Source: Macrococcoides goetzii (GTDB lineage Bacteria; Bacillota; Bacilli; Staphylococcales; Staphylococcaceae). Taken from it: a stretch of 64,000 nucleotides of DNA. The notes below the pieces were generated by a model. It made no database searches and had not been told where the DNA came from. It worked only from the letters and a program-made list of their open reading frames with translations. Shown here one piece after another: positions 19,121-27,851 of this stretch. Location of the stretch: the NCBI RefSeq assembly GCF_002742385.2, contig NZ_MJBI02000001.1, forward strand, positions 620,001 to 684,000, written 5' to 3'. Made by a program: the position numbers and the translations under genes. Positions within the stretch are counted from its first letter, which is position 1. Each line of letters opens with the position of its first letter.

Positions 19121-20467
19121 ATGATCGTTTGTAAATTTGGAGGCAGTAGTGTTGCAAATACGCAGCAAATAAAGAAAATCCTAAATATAATAAATCAAAA
19201 TGAGCAACGAAAAATTGTAATTGTTTCAGCACCAGGGAAACGATATGCTGAAGATGTCAAAGTAACTGACTTATTAATTCAATTATATGATAAAGTACTG
19301 CTAAGTGAAAAATATGACAATGAATTAAATGATATTCTTCACCGTTTTGAAAGTATAGAAGATGAATTAGGATTAACGACATCATTAACCCCTCTTTTCA
19401 AGACACAACTTCTGGACTTGATACAAAATTATAATAATCAGCCATTACGATTACTTGATGCACTAAAAAGTTCAGGTGAAGATTTTAATGCACAGCTCAT
19501 AGCTGCATATAATAATCAAAATGGTATAAAAACAACTTATCTATCTCCGAAAGCATTAAATATGATTGTGTCAGACGAACCCGGTAACGCGATTATACTA
19601 GATGATAGCTATGATAAAATATATAAAGTAATTCAAAACATCGAAGGAAAAATAATTATTCCAGGATTTTTTGGCGTAAATGAAAACGGAGATCGCGTCA
19701 CTTTCTCAAGAGGAGGAAGTGATATAACAGGAGCGATTATTTCAAGAAGTGTTCATGCTGAAATTTATGAAAACTTCACGGATGTCTCGGGTATTTATGC
19801 TGCAAATCCAAATATTGTAGCTACTCCTGCCTCAATTCACAACTTAACGTATGCTGAAATGCGAGAACTATCCTATGCCGGATTCAATGTTTTTCATGAC
19901 GAAGCATTGATGCCATTATACAAAGAAGGTATACCCGTCAATATTAAAAATACAAACGATCCAGACCATCCTGGAACGATGATTACTAAATCAAGAGCTT
20001 CAAGCGGTGTTGTCGGTGTAAGTTGTGATTCTGGCTTTGTTAGTATTAATATGACTAAGTATTTAATGAATAGAGAAATAGGATTCACAAGAAAGTTATT
20101 AACGATACTTGAAGACCATCATATTTCTTATGAACATATGCCATCTGGTATTGATGATATCAGTTTAATCATTAGAAAAAATCAGTTCAACGATAATTTA
20201 TATGAACTGATCACTGAAATAAAAAATCAACTTAATGTTGATGATATTTCTGTAGAAGAGAATATTGCAATTCTCATGATTGTTGGGTTAGGAATGAAAA
20301 CTCAGGTTGGTACAGCAAATAAAGCGACAGAAGCATTCAGACAGAATAATATTAACTTGAAGATGATCAATCAGGGGTCTTCAGAAATTAGCATGATGTT
20401 TGGGATAGATGAAACAGATGAAAGAAAAGCAGTACAAGCCATATATGATGCATATTTTACGGCATAA
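19121..20467 (+). CDS. lysC: Aspartate kinase
   Basis: LysC phosphorylates aspartate at the head of the lysine, threonine and methionine pathway. The ATG at 19121 has AGAGAG at 8 bases; an upstream GTG at 19112 is less suitable. The 448-residue protein opens CKFGGSSVAN, has VSAPGKR, and the catalytic GFFGVNENGDRVTFSRGGSDITGAI, then FTDVSGIYAANP. Two C-terminal ACT domains follow (about residues 300-448). Its length and single-chain layout fit the AKIII-like class. Placed opposite hom-thrC-thrB, it completes the route from aspartate to threonine except for aspartate-semialdehyde dehydrogenase. Confidence 0.93.
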   Translation: MIVCKFGGSSVANTQQIKKILNIINQNEQRKIVIVSAPGKRYAEDVKVTDLLIQLYDKVLLSEKYDNELNDILHRFESIEDELGLTTSLTPLFKTQLLDLIQNYNNQPLRLLDALKSSGEDFNAQLIAAYNNQNGIKTTYLSPKALNMIVSDEPGNAIILDDSYDKIYKVIQNIEGKIIIPGFFGVNENGDRVTFSRGGSDITGAIISRSVHAEIYENFTDVSGIYAANPNIVATPASIHNLTYAEMRELSYAGFNVFHDEALMPLYKEGIPVNIKNTNDPDHPGTMITKSRASSGVVGVSCDSGFVSINMTKYLMNREIGFTRKLLTILEDHHISYEHMPSGIDDISLIIRKNQFNDNLYELITEIKNQLNVDDISVEENIAILMIVGLGMKTQVGTANKATEAFRQNNINLKMINQGSSEISMMFGIDETDERKAVQAIYDAYFTA

Positions 20468-20495
20468 AAAAACAGCGCAAAACACGCTGTTTTTT
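20467..20495 (+). terminator. Terminator of lysC
   Basis: AAAAAACAGCG (20467-20477) pairs with CGCTGTTTTTT (20485-20495) around a 7-base loop. It starts inside the stop codon. Confidence 0.85.
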
Positions 20496-20505
20496 ATTAC
20501 TCAAT

Positions 20506-21540
20506 CTAAAATATCACTTTTTGATTATGTAACCAATCAATGGTCAATGCATTTAAATCAAAATGTGCTAGTTTTTGACGTTGTAATTTACCCTCGACAA
20601 AAGAATCCAGATAGATATCATTATTAAAAATTTGATGATGAACATGATATATTTCATGCGTTTGTGAAAACCCACTAATGATTTCCATTAACTGTTGCTT
20701 TTTATCATCTGACCAATTTTTGGTCACATGAATATGAAATAAAATAACAGCTTCATCTTTTGGTAACGTCGCAAGTACATCTGGTAAAAGCGTAAGCTCA
20801 TCGCCTTCTAATATTTCAACAGGATGTTCCAGAAATACTTTGCGTGCTTTCATAAAATGCTTACGTCGCTTTGTCTCTTCTGGATAATAAAGACTCATCA
20901 GCCAGAAATACTCATCGTCCAGTGTTAAATCAATCTTATTTTTTGTGATACCCACTTTTTTATGTGGATGTGCAAGATTTGAAATATCAAACCCTTCGTC
21001 ATAACCATTTAATTTTACTTTAATATTAAAATCTTTCGTATTACCGATTTCTATTTTTTTATTGAAAGTGTAGCCATACCAATCATAATTAAGTAATAAT
21101 CCACCTTTTGAACCAAGTTCTACAACATTAAATTGTTCCTGTCCACTTAACTTAATAATATGCTGAAAAACTGGTACTAACACAGAAGATCGTTCAACAA
21201 TATTCTTCTTTAAGTTATAACGTTGAATGTCACCTAAAATATCTGAAAAATGAGTTTCCTGAAAAGCAAGAAATGCTTTTATCATCTCTTTTGAAGGTTT
21301 CTTTGGATCATTCGTAAAGTTTAGATAATAATCACGTAATTGATCCTCATAAATATATAGATGTTTTAACACAGAAGACAAGTATAAAGAAATAAAATAT
21401 GCATTAAAGAAATGAGGCTTAATCTTTATCATTAATTGTTCTTCTTCTGCGAGTTGCTTAGTGATGTAACTATACAGCGGGCTGTCTTCTTTGACAGCTT
21501 CTGAATATGCAATAAATTGCTTTTTAATTTTTTCTGGCAT
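20506..21540 (-). CDS. DUF2332 family protein (methyltransferase-like fold)
   Basis: A 344-residue soluble protein resembling the DUF2332 family. Typical marks are the helical N-terminal half, NIVERSSVLVPVF, and a segment FNVVELGSKGGLLLNYDWYGY that corresponds to the family's EIGASAGLNL region and recalls a SAM-binding loop. The C-terminal part has LLPDVLATLPKDEAVILFHIHVTKNW. The biochemical function of DUF2332 is not known to me. It stands alone, converging on lysC. Confidence 0.7.
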   Translation of the reverse strand: MPEKIKKQFIAYSEAVKEDSPLYSYITKQLAEEEQLMIKIKPHFFNAYFISLYLSSVLKHLYIYEDQLRDYYLNFTNDPKKPSKEMIKAFLAFQETHFSDILGDIQRYNLKKNIVERSSVLVPVFQHIIKLSGQEQFNVVELGSKGGLLLNYDWYGYTFNKKIEIGNTKDFNIKVKLNGYDEGFDISNLAHPHKKVGITKNKIDLTLDDEYFWLMSLYYPEETKRRKHFMKARKVFLEHPVEILEGDELTLLPDVLATLPKDEAVILFHIHVTKNWSDDKKQQLMEIISGFSQTHEIYHVHHQIFNNDIYLDSFVEGKLQRQKLAHFDLNALTIDWLHNQKVIF

Positions 21541-21789
21541 CTTGCTGCCTCCATTTATTTATTTATAAACTATTAATTCTATATTTTTCATAATAAATAT
21601 AAATAATAATTAGCCACATTCAACATATTCTATATTAATCTATGGATAGTTTCAATATGTGTATACCCTTTTTAATCATTTTTAATAATATTATTATTTT
21701 TTTATAATTATCATACTATTTAAGTGTAAAATTTATGTAAATACAACTCATAAAGTGTAAAATAACATACATATTTGATATATTTATAA

Positions 21790-22085
21790 ACTAATGACAA
21801 TAATATTAACGAAAATGAAAATAACAATGCAAACGTTGATACAGTAACTTTCGATGAAGGTTTTTATACTGTTGGAAAAGATATTGAACCAGAAGAATAT
21901 AAATTTACATCAATTGATGAAGGTTTCACAAGTATCTCTACTTTCAAAGAAGAAAATGGAGCGTATAATTCAAAAACTATTATTCATTAAATATAAAGGA
22001 CGAAAAAGAAACGGATGTCACTTTAAATGAAGGCGAAATATTAAATATACAAAATGCTGTGATAGTAAAAATTGAGAAACAGTAA
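21790..22085 (+). pseudogene. Decayed gene for a secreted or lipoprotein-like protein
   Basis: In frame from 21790 the sequence reads VTFDEGFYTVGKDIEPEEYKF, then SIDEGFTSISTFKEENGAY, and hits a stop at 21988-21990. Moving to the frame of 21990 restores NIKDEKETDVTLNEGEILNIQN and then AVIVKIEKQ, with a stop at 22083-22085. This is the common Firmicute pattern of a Y-T-V-G-x-D-I-x-x-x-E-Y domain ending in a beta strand. No start codon, signal peptide or ribosome binding site precedes it, since a stop lies at 21787. So it has lost its 5' end and carries a frameshift. The rest of 21541-22204 is A/T-rich with no gene. Confidence 0.7.
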
Positions 22086-22204
22086 TATTTATTCTGTAAT
22101 AAATATCAGATCAATAATAAAGATTATAAAATTTTATTTTGGGAATAATATAATTATAAGGTTAAATCAACCTTAAATTATCCAATTTAAAGGAGCATTA
22201 TATT

Positions 22205-22537
22205 ATGAATCTCAAAGTTATTGGAAGTACTTTACTTGCATCAACATTAATTCTTGGTGCATGTAACTCAGAAGATGTAGATAAAGCTAAAAATGATGCA
22301 ACTGAAGCTGGCAACAAAGCAAAAGATGCTGCAAAGGATGCCGGAAACAAAGCAAAAGAAGCTGGTTCTAATGCTGCTGATAAAGCTAAAGAAGCCGGTT
22401 CTAATGCTGCTGATAAAGCCAAAGAAGCTGGTTCTAATGCAAGTGATGCCGCAAAAGATGCCGGTAATAAAGCAAAAAATGGAACATCTGATGCTGTAAG
22501 TACAGAAGATGTCACTACAGAAGCTACTACAAATTAA
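22205..22537 (+). CDS. Small lipoprotein with 11-residue LEA-like repeats
   Basis: The 110-residue protein begins MNLKVIGSTLLASTLILGAC, a lipoprotein signal with lipobox LGAC at Cys20. The rest is almost only Ala, Lys, Asp, Glu, Gly, Asn and Ser, arranged in 11-residue units of the form KAKEAGSNAAD, followed by an acidic Thr-rich tail. That period and composition are typical of LEA group 3 and YtxH-type stress proteins, which form amphipathic helices on drying. A strong AAAGGAG site precedes the ATG. I infer a surface or membrane-associated stress role; the family is not certain. Confidence 0.75.
   Translation: MNLKVIGSTLLASTLILGACNSEDVDKAKNDATEAGNKAKDAAKDAGNKAKEAGSNAADKAKEAGSNAADKAKEAGSNASDAAKDAGNKAKNGTSDAVSTEDVTTEATTN
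22349..22447 (+). repeat. Three 33-bp tandem repeats inside the lipoprotein gene
   Basis: Units at 22349-22381, 22382-22414 and 22415-22447 each encode KAKEAGSNA(A/S)D with few base differences. This points to recent expansion by slippage or recombination and a copy number that may vary between strains. Confidence 0.85.
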
Positions 22538-22551
22538 TATTTTTTTTGTGT

Positions 22552-22571
22552 ACCACCCTGATACGGGTGGT
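22552..22571 (+). terminator. Terminator of the repeat lipoprotein gene
   Basis: ACCACCC (22552-22558) pairs with GGGTGGT (22565-22571), loop TGATAC, followed by T7. Confidence 0.88.
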
Positions 22572-22609
22572 TTTTTTTAAATTAACAATTAAAAAATTAA
22601 GAAAAAAAT

Positions 22610-22633
22610 AACCGCCAACAATAGTTGGCGGTT
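22610..22633 (-). terminator. Terminator of glnRA
   Basis: AACCGCCAAC pairs with GTTGGCGGTT around a 4-base loop, then ATTTTTTTC on the minus strand, just past glnA. Confidence 0.88.
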
Positions 22634-22642
22634 TAATCTTTA

Positions 22643-23980
22643 TTAATAATGTTTTAAATATTGTTCTATCTCCCATTCACTTACCTGTAAACGATACATA
22701 TCCCACTCAATACCTTTTGATCTTACGAATTGGCGGTAAATATGTTCACCTAATGCTTCTTTCATTAAGCCATCTTCACGCATTGCTTTAATCGCAGTGT
22801 ATAAAGTTGATGGTAAATCTTCGATACCAACAGCTTCACGTTCTTCACGGTTCATTTCATAAATATTTTGATCTACTGGTGCTGGTGCTTCTAATTTATT
22901 TTTAATACCATCTAATCCAGCTTGTAAAATTACTGCTAACGCCATGTATGGGTTCGCTGCCGGGTCAACTGAACGTACTTCTACACGCGTAGATAATCCA
23001 CGAGATGATGGAATACGAATTAATGGAGAACGGTTTTGTCCACTCCATGCAACGTAAACTGGTGCTTCGTATCCAGGTACTAAACGTTTGTATGAGTTAA
23101 CTAATGGGTTACATACCGCAGTAAATCCTCTTGCGTGTTTCATAATACCAGCGATGAAGTGACGTGCATCATCTGATAACTGCATATCACCACTTTCATC
23201 AAAGAACGCATTTTCTTTTGGTCCTTTGAATAATGACACGTTAAAGTGCATTCCTGATCCACTTAAACCGAATAATGGTTTCGGCATAAATGTCGCATGT
23301 AAATTATGTTTACGAGCAATTGTCTTAACTACTAATTTGAATGTTTGGATATTATCACATGCTGTAATCGCATCTGCATATTTAAAGTCGATTTCATGTT
23401 GTCCAGGTGCTACTTCATGGTGAGATGCTTCGATATCAAAGCCCATATCTTCTAATTCAAGTACGATATCACGACGGCAGTTTTCACCTAAATCTGTAGG
23501 TGCTAAGTCAAAATAACCACCTTGGTCATTTAATTCTAAAGTTGGTTCACCTTTTTCATCTAATTTGAAAAGGAAGAATTCCGGTTCAGGCCCTAAGTTG
23601 AAATCTGAGAATCCTAAATCATTCATTTCTTGTAATACACGTTTTAAGTTAGAGCGTGGGTCACCAGCAAATGGTGTACCGTCTGGTTTATAAATATCAC
23701 AAATTAAACGTGCCACCTTACCTTTATCAGATGTCCAAGGGAAAATAACCCAAGTATCTAAGTCAGGATATAATTTCATATCAGATTCTTCAATACGTAC
23801 GAATCCTTCGATTGATGATCCATCAAACATCATTTCATTATCTAATGCTTTGTCTAACTGACTGATTGGAATCTCAACGTTTTTAATTGCGCCTAAAATA
23901 TCAGTAAATTGTAATCTTAAATAACGTACGTTTTGTTCCTCTGCAAATCTTTTAATATCTTCCTTAGTGTATTTAGCCAT
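22643..23980 (-). CDS. glnA: Glutamine synthetase (type I-alpha)
   Basis: GlnA makes glutamine from glutamate, ammonia and ATP. The 445-residue length is that of the GSI-alpha class found in Firmicutes, without the 25-residue insert and adenylylation site of GSI-beta. Signatures include [18 protein letters not shown], the ATP-binding [16 protein letters not shown], and [30 protein letters not shown]. It follows glnR by 17 bases. In this class the feedback-inhibited enzyme also controls GlnR, so the pair forms a nitrogen-sensing unit. Confidence 0.97.
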   Translation of the reverse strand: MAKYTKEDIKRFAEEQNVRYLRLQFTDILGAIKNVEIPISQLDKALDNEMMFDGSSIEGFVRIEESDMKLYPDLDTWVIFPWTSDKGKVARLICDIYKPDGTPFAGDPRSNLKRVLQEMNDLGFSDFNLGPEPEFFLFKLDEKGEPTLELNDQGGYFDLAPTDLGENCRRDIVLELEDMGFDIEASHHEVAPGQHEIDFKYADAITACDNIQTFKLVVKTIARKHNLHATFMPKPLFGLSGSGMHFNVSLFKGPKENAFFDESGDMQLSDDARHFIAGIMKHARGFTAVCNPLVNSYKRLVPGYEAPVYVAWSGQNRSPLIRIPSSRGLSTRVEVRSVDPAANPYMALAVILQAGLDGIKNKLEAPAPVDQNIYEMNREEREAVGIEDLPSTLYTAIKAMREDGLMKEALGEHIYRQFVRSKGIEWDMYRLQVSEWEIEQYLKHY

Positions 23981-23997
23981 AATAGCCTCCAGTAAAT

Positions 23998-24360
23998 TTA
24001 TTTGAAAAATCTTGATAAATCTCCACGGTTAATAGGTATATCTGTCTTACTGTTTAGTTCACTAACATCATAATATAAAGATTCTTTCACTTCAAATGAT
24101 GTCTTAATTGCACTTTCTTTCTCATATAATAATGATTTGATACGTTTCATATTAAATCCTTTTTCAAGTAATAATTTAATATCAAGTAATGTATCAAGAT
24201 CATTCATTGAGAATAAGCGTTGATTGCCTTCAGTGCGTTCTGGTTTTATTAATTGTTGTTCTTCATAGTAACGAATTTGTCTCGCAGTTAGTTCTGTTAA
24301 TTTCATTACTACACCTATAGGAAATACCGGCATGTTTCTTCTTACTTTATCACTTGCCAA
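23998..24360 (-). CDS. glnR: Glutamine synthetase repressor, MerR family
   Basis: GlnR represses glnRA when glutamine is plentiful. The 120-residue protein has a MerR-type winged helix ([34 protein letters not shown] at about 17-50) and a short C-terminal tail that in GlnR is autoinhibitory and contacts feedback-inhibited GlnA. The start is a TTG at 24360, supported by GGAGG 7 bases upstream and by alignment of [14 protein letters not shown] with the staphylococcal N-terminus as I remember it. Confidence 0.93.
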   Translation of the reverse strand: MASDKVRRNMPVFPIGVVMKLTELTARQIRYYEEQQLIKPERTEGNQRLFSMNDLDTLLDIKLLLEKGFNMKRIKSLLYEKESAIKTSFEVKESLYYDVSELNSKTDIPINRGDLSRFFK

Positions 24361-24381
24361 TCTTGCACCTCCACTAAGAAC

Positions 24382-24410
24382 TATTTATAAATTAACATAC
24401 TTTTTTTCAA
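24382..24410 (-). promoter_or_regulatory. glnRA promoter
   Basis: Minus strand: -35 TTGAAA (24405-24410), 17-base spacer, -10 TAAATA (24382-24387). A TGTTA sequence on the same strand overlaps the spacer and may be half of a second, imperfect GlnR site. Confidence 0.55.
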
Positions 24411-24419
24411 AAAACAAAT

Positions 24420-24442
24420 CCATGTAAGGAAACCTTACATGG
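24420..24442 (-). terminator. Terminator hairpin that also matches a GlnR operator
   Basis: CCATGTAAGG (24420-24429) pairs with CCTTACATGG (24433-24442), loop AAA, placed right after the PLP-enzyme gene. Inside it, 24423-24439 fits the GlnR consensus TGTNAN7TNACA exactly. It is centred about 55 bases upstream of the predicted glnRA start site. Confidence 0.65.
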
Positions 24443-24448
24443 AGACTT

Positions 24449-25708
24449 TCATAATTTAATAATCTGCTTTTCAACTAAATTTTCGATCGCTTTAATGATG
24501 GCCAATTTCACATGTTCATATGTTAATCCACCTTGAATATATGCTTCATATGGTGCTCTAATCGGCCCATCTGCCGTTAATTCAATAGATGCACCTTGAA
24601 TAAATGTTCCTGCTGCCATAATTACGTCATCTGTGTATCCTGGCATATATGATGGCATCGGTAAGAATTGAGAATTAATCGGTGAAGCACTTTGTATCGC
24701 CTGACAGAATAATATCATCTTTTCTTTATCATTAAATGTAACAGACTGTATCAAGTCAGTACGATAATCATCATATCGCGGTGTAGTCTCCATACCTAAT
24801 TGTGATAATATTGCACTTGTAAACACTGCACCTTTTAATGACTGACTGACTACGTGTGGACTTAAGAAGAAACCTTGATACATTTCTAGCAGACTGTATA
24901 ATGATGCACCAGCTTCTTTTCCGATGCCCGGCGCTGTTAAACGATAACCAATACGTTCAATTAAATCTTTTCGACCGGATATATAACCACCTATTTTACA
25001 TATACCACCACCAGGATTTTTGATTAAACTGCCTGCTATTAAATCTGCACCAACTTCTATAGGCTCCCTATCTTCAACAAATTCACCATAACAATTGTCA
25101 ACAAATATAATTACATTAGGATATTGCGCTTTAATCGCTAGTATGGCAGATTCAATTTGTGCGATGGTAAGCGACGGTCTTGAACTATAACCTTTTGAAC
25201 GTTGTATTGCAATCAACTTCGTATTTACACTCATCGCATCTAATACTGAAGGAATATCTATCTGATTTTCTTTCAATTCAATATGTTGATATTTTACTCC
25301 CTGTTCAATTAAAGAACCTATACCGTTCCCTTCAACACCGATCACTTCAAGTAACGTATCATAAGGTTTCCCGGTAATATAGATCAATTCATCTCCATGC
25401 ATTAAGTTCGCTTGAAGTGCAAGTGTGATGGCATGCGTCCCAGAGATTACTTGAGGTCTGACAATCGTGTCTTCAGCTTTAAATACATGACTGTACACTG
25501 CTTCAAGATTGTCTCGTCCCATATCGTCATACCCATATCCGTTTGATCCTACTAAATCTCCTTCAGATATTTTCAAGGCACTGAAAGCGTCCAGTACTTT
25601 TTTCTGATTAAACAGTGCGCTTTGTTCAATTCGTTTCAATTGTTCAGCTATTTTTATATCTGTTTGTTCGATCAAATGCTGTAAAGCATCATTTTTAGTT
25701 ATCTTCAT
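24449..25708 (-). CDS. PLP-dependent Cys/Met-metabolism-like enzyme (YnbB, 'aluminium resistance' family)
   Basis: Start at 25708 (MKITKNDALQ) with AGAGGAT upstream; it overlaps the end of hflX by 14 bases, so translation is coupled. The 419-residue protein has VISGTHAITLALQANL, a Cys/Met-metabolism-like cofactor pocket NVIIFVDNCYGEFVE, and the PLP-Lys segment AGSLIKNPGGGICKIGGYI. It belongs to the family annotated as aluminium resistance protein or methionine gamma-lyase-like, known as YnbB in B. subtilis, where it also follows hflX-like and precedes glnR. The true substrate is unclear. Confidence 0.85.
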   Translation of the reverse strand: MKITKNDALQHLIEQTDIKIAEQLKRIEQSALFNQKKVLDAFSALKISEGDLVGSNGYGYDDMGRDNLEAVYSHVFKAEDTIVRPQVISGTHAITLALQANLMHGDELIYITGKPYDTLLEVIGVEGNGIGSLIEQGVKYQHIELKENQIDIPSVLDAMSVNTKLIAIQRSKGYSSRPSLTIAQIESAILAIKAQYPNVIIFVDNCYGEFVEDREPIEVGADLIAGSLIKNPGGGICKIGGYISGRKDLIERIGYRLTAPGIGKEAGASLYSLLEMYQGFFLSPHVVSQSLKGAVFTSAILSQLGMETTPRYDDYRTDLIQSVTFNDKEKMILFCQAIQSASPINSQFLPMPSYMPGYTDDVIMAAGTFIQGASIELTADGPIRAPYEAYIQGGLTYEHVKLAIIKAIENLVEKQIIKL

Positions 25709-27005
25709 TTTTATCCTCTGTTTCTGTAAATATTGTTTCAACTGCTTTGTGATTCATCAATTGTTCAGTTACACCATTTTCAGGATTTTCATATCCTTTA
25801 ATTTCATATAACTGACTCATTTCATTAAATTCTATATTTTCTACGAGCGTCGTTTCTTTTAGTGTAGAAATAGTTTGTCCATCATAATCCAGCATCTTAA
25901 TATGATATGAATGCATTTCTGTTTTTATTAAATTGACCAATGCTGCTTTAAAGTGTGATACATCTTCAGGGTCGTTAACCGACACAATGAGTTGATGTGG
26001 ACCAGTTGTATTAACAGACGTTTCAAGTAAATCTTTTTTATTATATAAAGTGAGCATCGGGATATTTTTCATATCAAGTTCTGCAAGAATATTTTCGACC
26101 GTTTTAATATGATTCATATAATCAGGATGACTACGATCGACCACATGTACAATCACATCTGCATACTTTGCTTCCTCAAGCGTCGAACTAAATGCTTCTA
26201 CAAGATGCGTCGGTAACTGCTGAATAAATCCCACGGTATCACTTAATAAAATATTAAAGCCATCATTTACTTTCATAATTTTACTTTTTGGATCAAGTGT
26301 TGCAAATAGTTTATCTTCCATAAATGTATTACTTTCGGTCAACTTGTTAAACCATGTTGATTTTCCTGCGTTTGTATAACCAACGAGCGCCACCTGGAAC
26401 ATTTGTTTTTTCTGTCTATTTTCTCGATATCTTTTACGATGTTCCTTTATTACTTCAAGCTGCGTTTTGATATCGTGAATTTTATTACGAATATGTCGCC
26501 TATTCATTTCAAGCTTTGTTTCACCTGGTCCACGCGTTCCAATACCACCACCGAGTCGTGATAACGACTGACCATGTCCACTTAATCGTGGTAATAAATA
26601 TTCCAGCTGAGCAAGTTCTACTTGTAGTTTACCTTCTCTGCTTTTTGCGCGTTGAGCAAATATATCTAGAATAACCTGTGTTCTATCAATGATTTTGCAG
26701 TCCAGCATTTCATTAAGACGTTTTGATTGTGAATTCGTGAGTTCATCATTTACGACAACAACATCGAATTCCAGATCAACGCGTTCTTTTAATTCGATAA
26801 TCTCTTCAATCTTTCCTTTTCCGAGATAAAATGAATGATCAGTACGATCTTTATTTTGTATTACAGTATCTACTACTTCAAGCCCTGCAGTTTCACATAA
26901 TGATCTTATCTCTGAAACACTTGCCTGAAAGTCAAAATCTGATTCTTTTTTTAAGTGAACTGCTATAATAAGAGCACGTTCAATATTTATATGTGTATCG
27001 TTCAA
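25695..27005 (-). CDS. hflX: GTPase HflX, ribosome-rescue factor
   Basis: HflX binds the large ribosomal subunit and splits stalled ribosomes after stress. The 436-residue protein has the N-terminal HflX domain (FYLGKGKIEEI, VVNDELTNSQSKRLNEML, and the glycine-rich ARLSGHGQSLSRLGGGIGTRGPGE-type loop), followed by a G domain with Walker A GYTNAGKSTWFNKL, switch region FATLDP, DTVGFIQQLP, and NKKD. The divergent gpo gene lies 66 bases away. Confidence 0.94.
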   Translation of the reverse strand: MNDTHINIERALIIAVHLKKESDFDFQASVSEIRSLCETAGLEVVDTVIQNKDRTDHSFYLGKGKIEEIIELKERVDLEFDVVVVNDELTNSQSKRLNEMLDCKIIDRTQVILDIFAQRAKSREGKLQVELAQLEYLLPRLSGHGQSLSRLGGGIGTRGPGETKLEMNRRHIRNKIHDIKTQLEVIKEHRKRYRENRQKKQMFQVALVGYTNAGKSTWFNKLTESNTFMEDKLFATLDPKSKIMKVNDGFNILLSDTVGFIQQLPTHLVEAFSSTLEEAKYADVIVHVVDRSHPDYMNHIKTVENILAELDMKNIPMLTLYNKKDLLETSVNTTGPHQLIVSVNDPEDVSHFKAALVNLIKTEMHSYHIKMLDYDGQTISTLKETTLVENIEFNEMSQLYEIKGYENPENGVTEQLMNHKAVETIFTETEDKNEDN

Positions 27006-27071
27006 AATATCACCTCTTACAATAGTTTGCGTTAAAACAATAAAATAAACAAGTAGAAAGGAAGAAACAAC

Positions 27072-27545
27072 ATGTCAATTTATGATATTAATGTTACAAA
27101 TACCAAACATGAAACTTACCCTTTATCACAATATAAAGGTAAAGCGATGTTAATTGTCAATACTGCCAGTGAATGTGGTTTTACTAAACAGTTCGATGGT
27201 TTGGAGAAAATTTATCAACAATATAAAGATCAGAATTTTATCGTATTAGGTTTTCCGTGTAATCAATTTGGAAACCAGGAACCTGGTGATGGTGCTGAAG
27301 CAGAACAAAACTGCCGTTTAAATTTCGGCGTAACCTTTCCAATGCATGATAAGATTGAGGTCAATGGTGACAATGCACATCCATTATTTAAATATTTAAA
27401 ACAGGAAACAAAAGGATTACTTGGTGACGGTATCAAATGGAATTTCACAAAATTTCTTGTAGATAAAGATGGAAATGTTGTTAACCGATACGCACCAACA
27501 AAGACACCGGAATCATTAACTGAAGATATCGAAAATTTGCTTTAA
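27072..27545 (+). CDS. gpo: Glutathione peroxidase-family thiol peroxidase
   Basis: A 157-residue cytoplasmic peroxidase (BsaA/Gpo). The peroxidatic Cys is in [11 protein letters not shown] (Cys36 area) with the family Gln/Trp environment [13 protein letters not shown] and WNFTKFLVD. It has Cys instead of selenocysteine. In staphylococci such enzymes probably use thioredoxin or bacillithiol rather than glutathione. It is monocistronic, divergent from hflX, and ends at a hairpin shared with hfq. Confidence 0.92.
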   Translation: MSIYDINVTNTKHETYPLSQYKGKAMLIVNTASECGFTKQFDGLEKIYQQYKDQNFIVLGFPCNQFGNQEPGDGAEAEQNCRLNFGVTFPMHDKIEVNGDNAHPLFKYLKQETKGLLGDGIKWNFTKFLVDKDGNVVNRYAPTKTPESLTEDIENLL

Positions 27546-27605
27546 GAATGCACGTATTTAGTGGAAAAATAAATAATACTTAATAAAAATAAACAGTAAA
27601 AAAAA

Positions 27606-27633
27606 AGAACAAATCCATCTCTGGATTTGTTCT
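27606..27633. terminator. Bidirectional terminator between gpo and hfq
   Basis: AGAACAAATCCA (27606-27617) pairs with TGGATTTGTTCT (27622-27633), loop TCTC. A-rich and T-rich flanks serve both directions. Confidence 0.85.
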
Positions 27634-27653
27634 ATTGTTTTGTTTGCATCACA

Positions 27654-27851
27654 TTATTCTACAAAAGTACTAATTGCATGTTTATAAATAAGGTTTTCTT
27701 TTTCTCCAACTTTAAGTAAAATTACATATTTGTCAAAGTCTAATACTGTACCTTTCATTTGAAAGCCATTTGTTAAGAAAACAGTCAGTTCTGTTCCGCT
27801 TGTCTTGTACTTGTCTAAAAATGCATCCTGCAGATTACCTGAATTTGTCAT
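27654..27851 (-). CDS. hfq: RNA chaperone Hfq
   Basis: A 65-residue Sm-like protein that forms hexamers and pairs small RNAs with messages in many bacteria. Sm1 is in LTVFLTNGFQMKGTVLDFDKYVILL and Sm2 in NLIYKHAISTF, with the KHA motif of the uridine-binding face. The disordered C-terminal tail of enterobacterial Hfq is absent, as usual in Gram-positives. The gene overlaps the end of miaA by 17 bases. Confidence 0.93.
   Translation of the reverse strand: MTNSGNLQDAFLDKYKTSGTELTVFLTNGFQMKGTVLDFDKYVILLKVGEKENLIYKHAISTFVE

Noticed and set aside
22120-22146. SigB-type promoter before the repeat lipoprotein gene (GGGAAT)
   Set aside because: No GTTT-like -35 occurs at 12-15 bases, so the match is too weak to claim.
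22198-22515. 105-residue minus-strand ORF opposite the repeat lipoprotein gene
   Set aside because: It is the mirror of an Ala/Lys repeat gene, with no ribosome binding site; the plus-strand gene has a lipobox, a strong site and a terminator.
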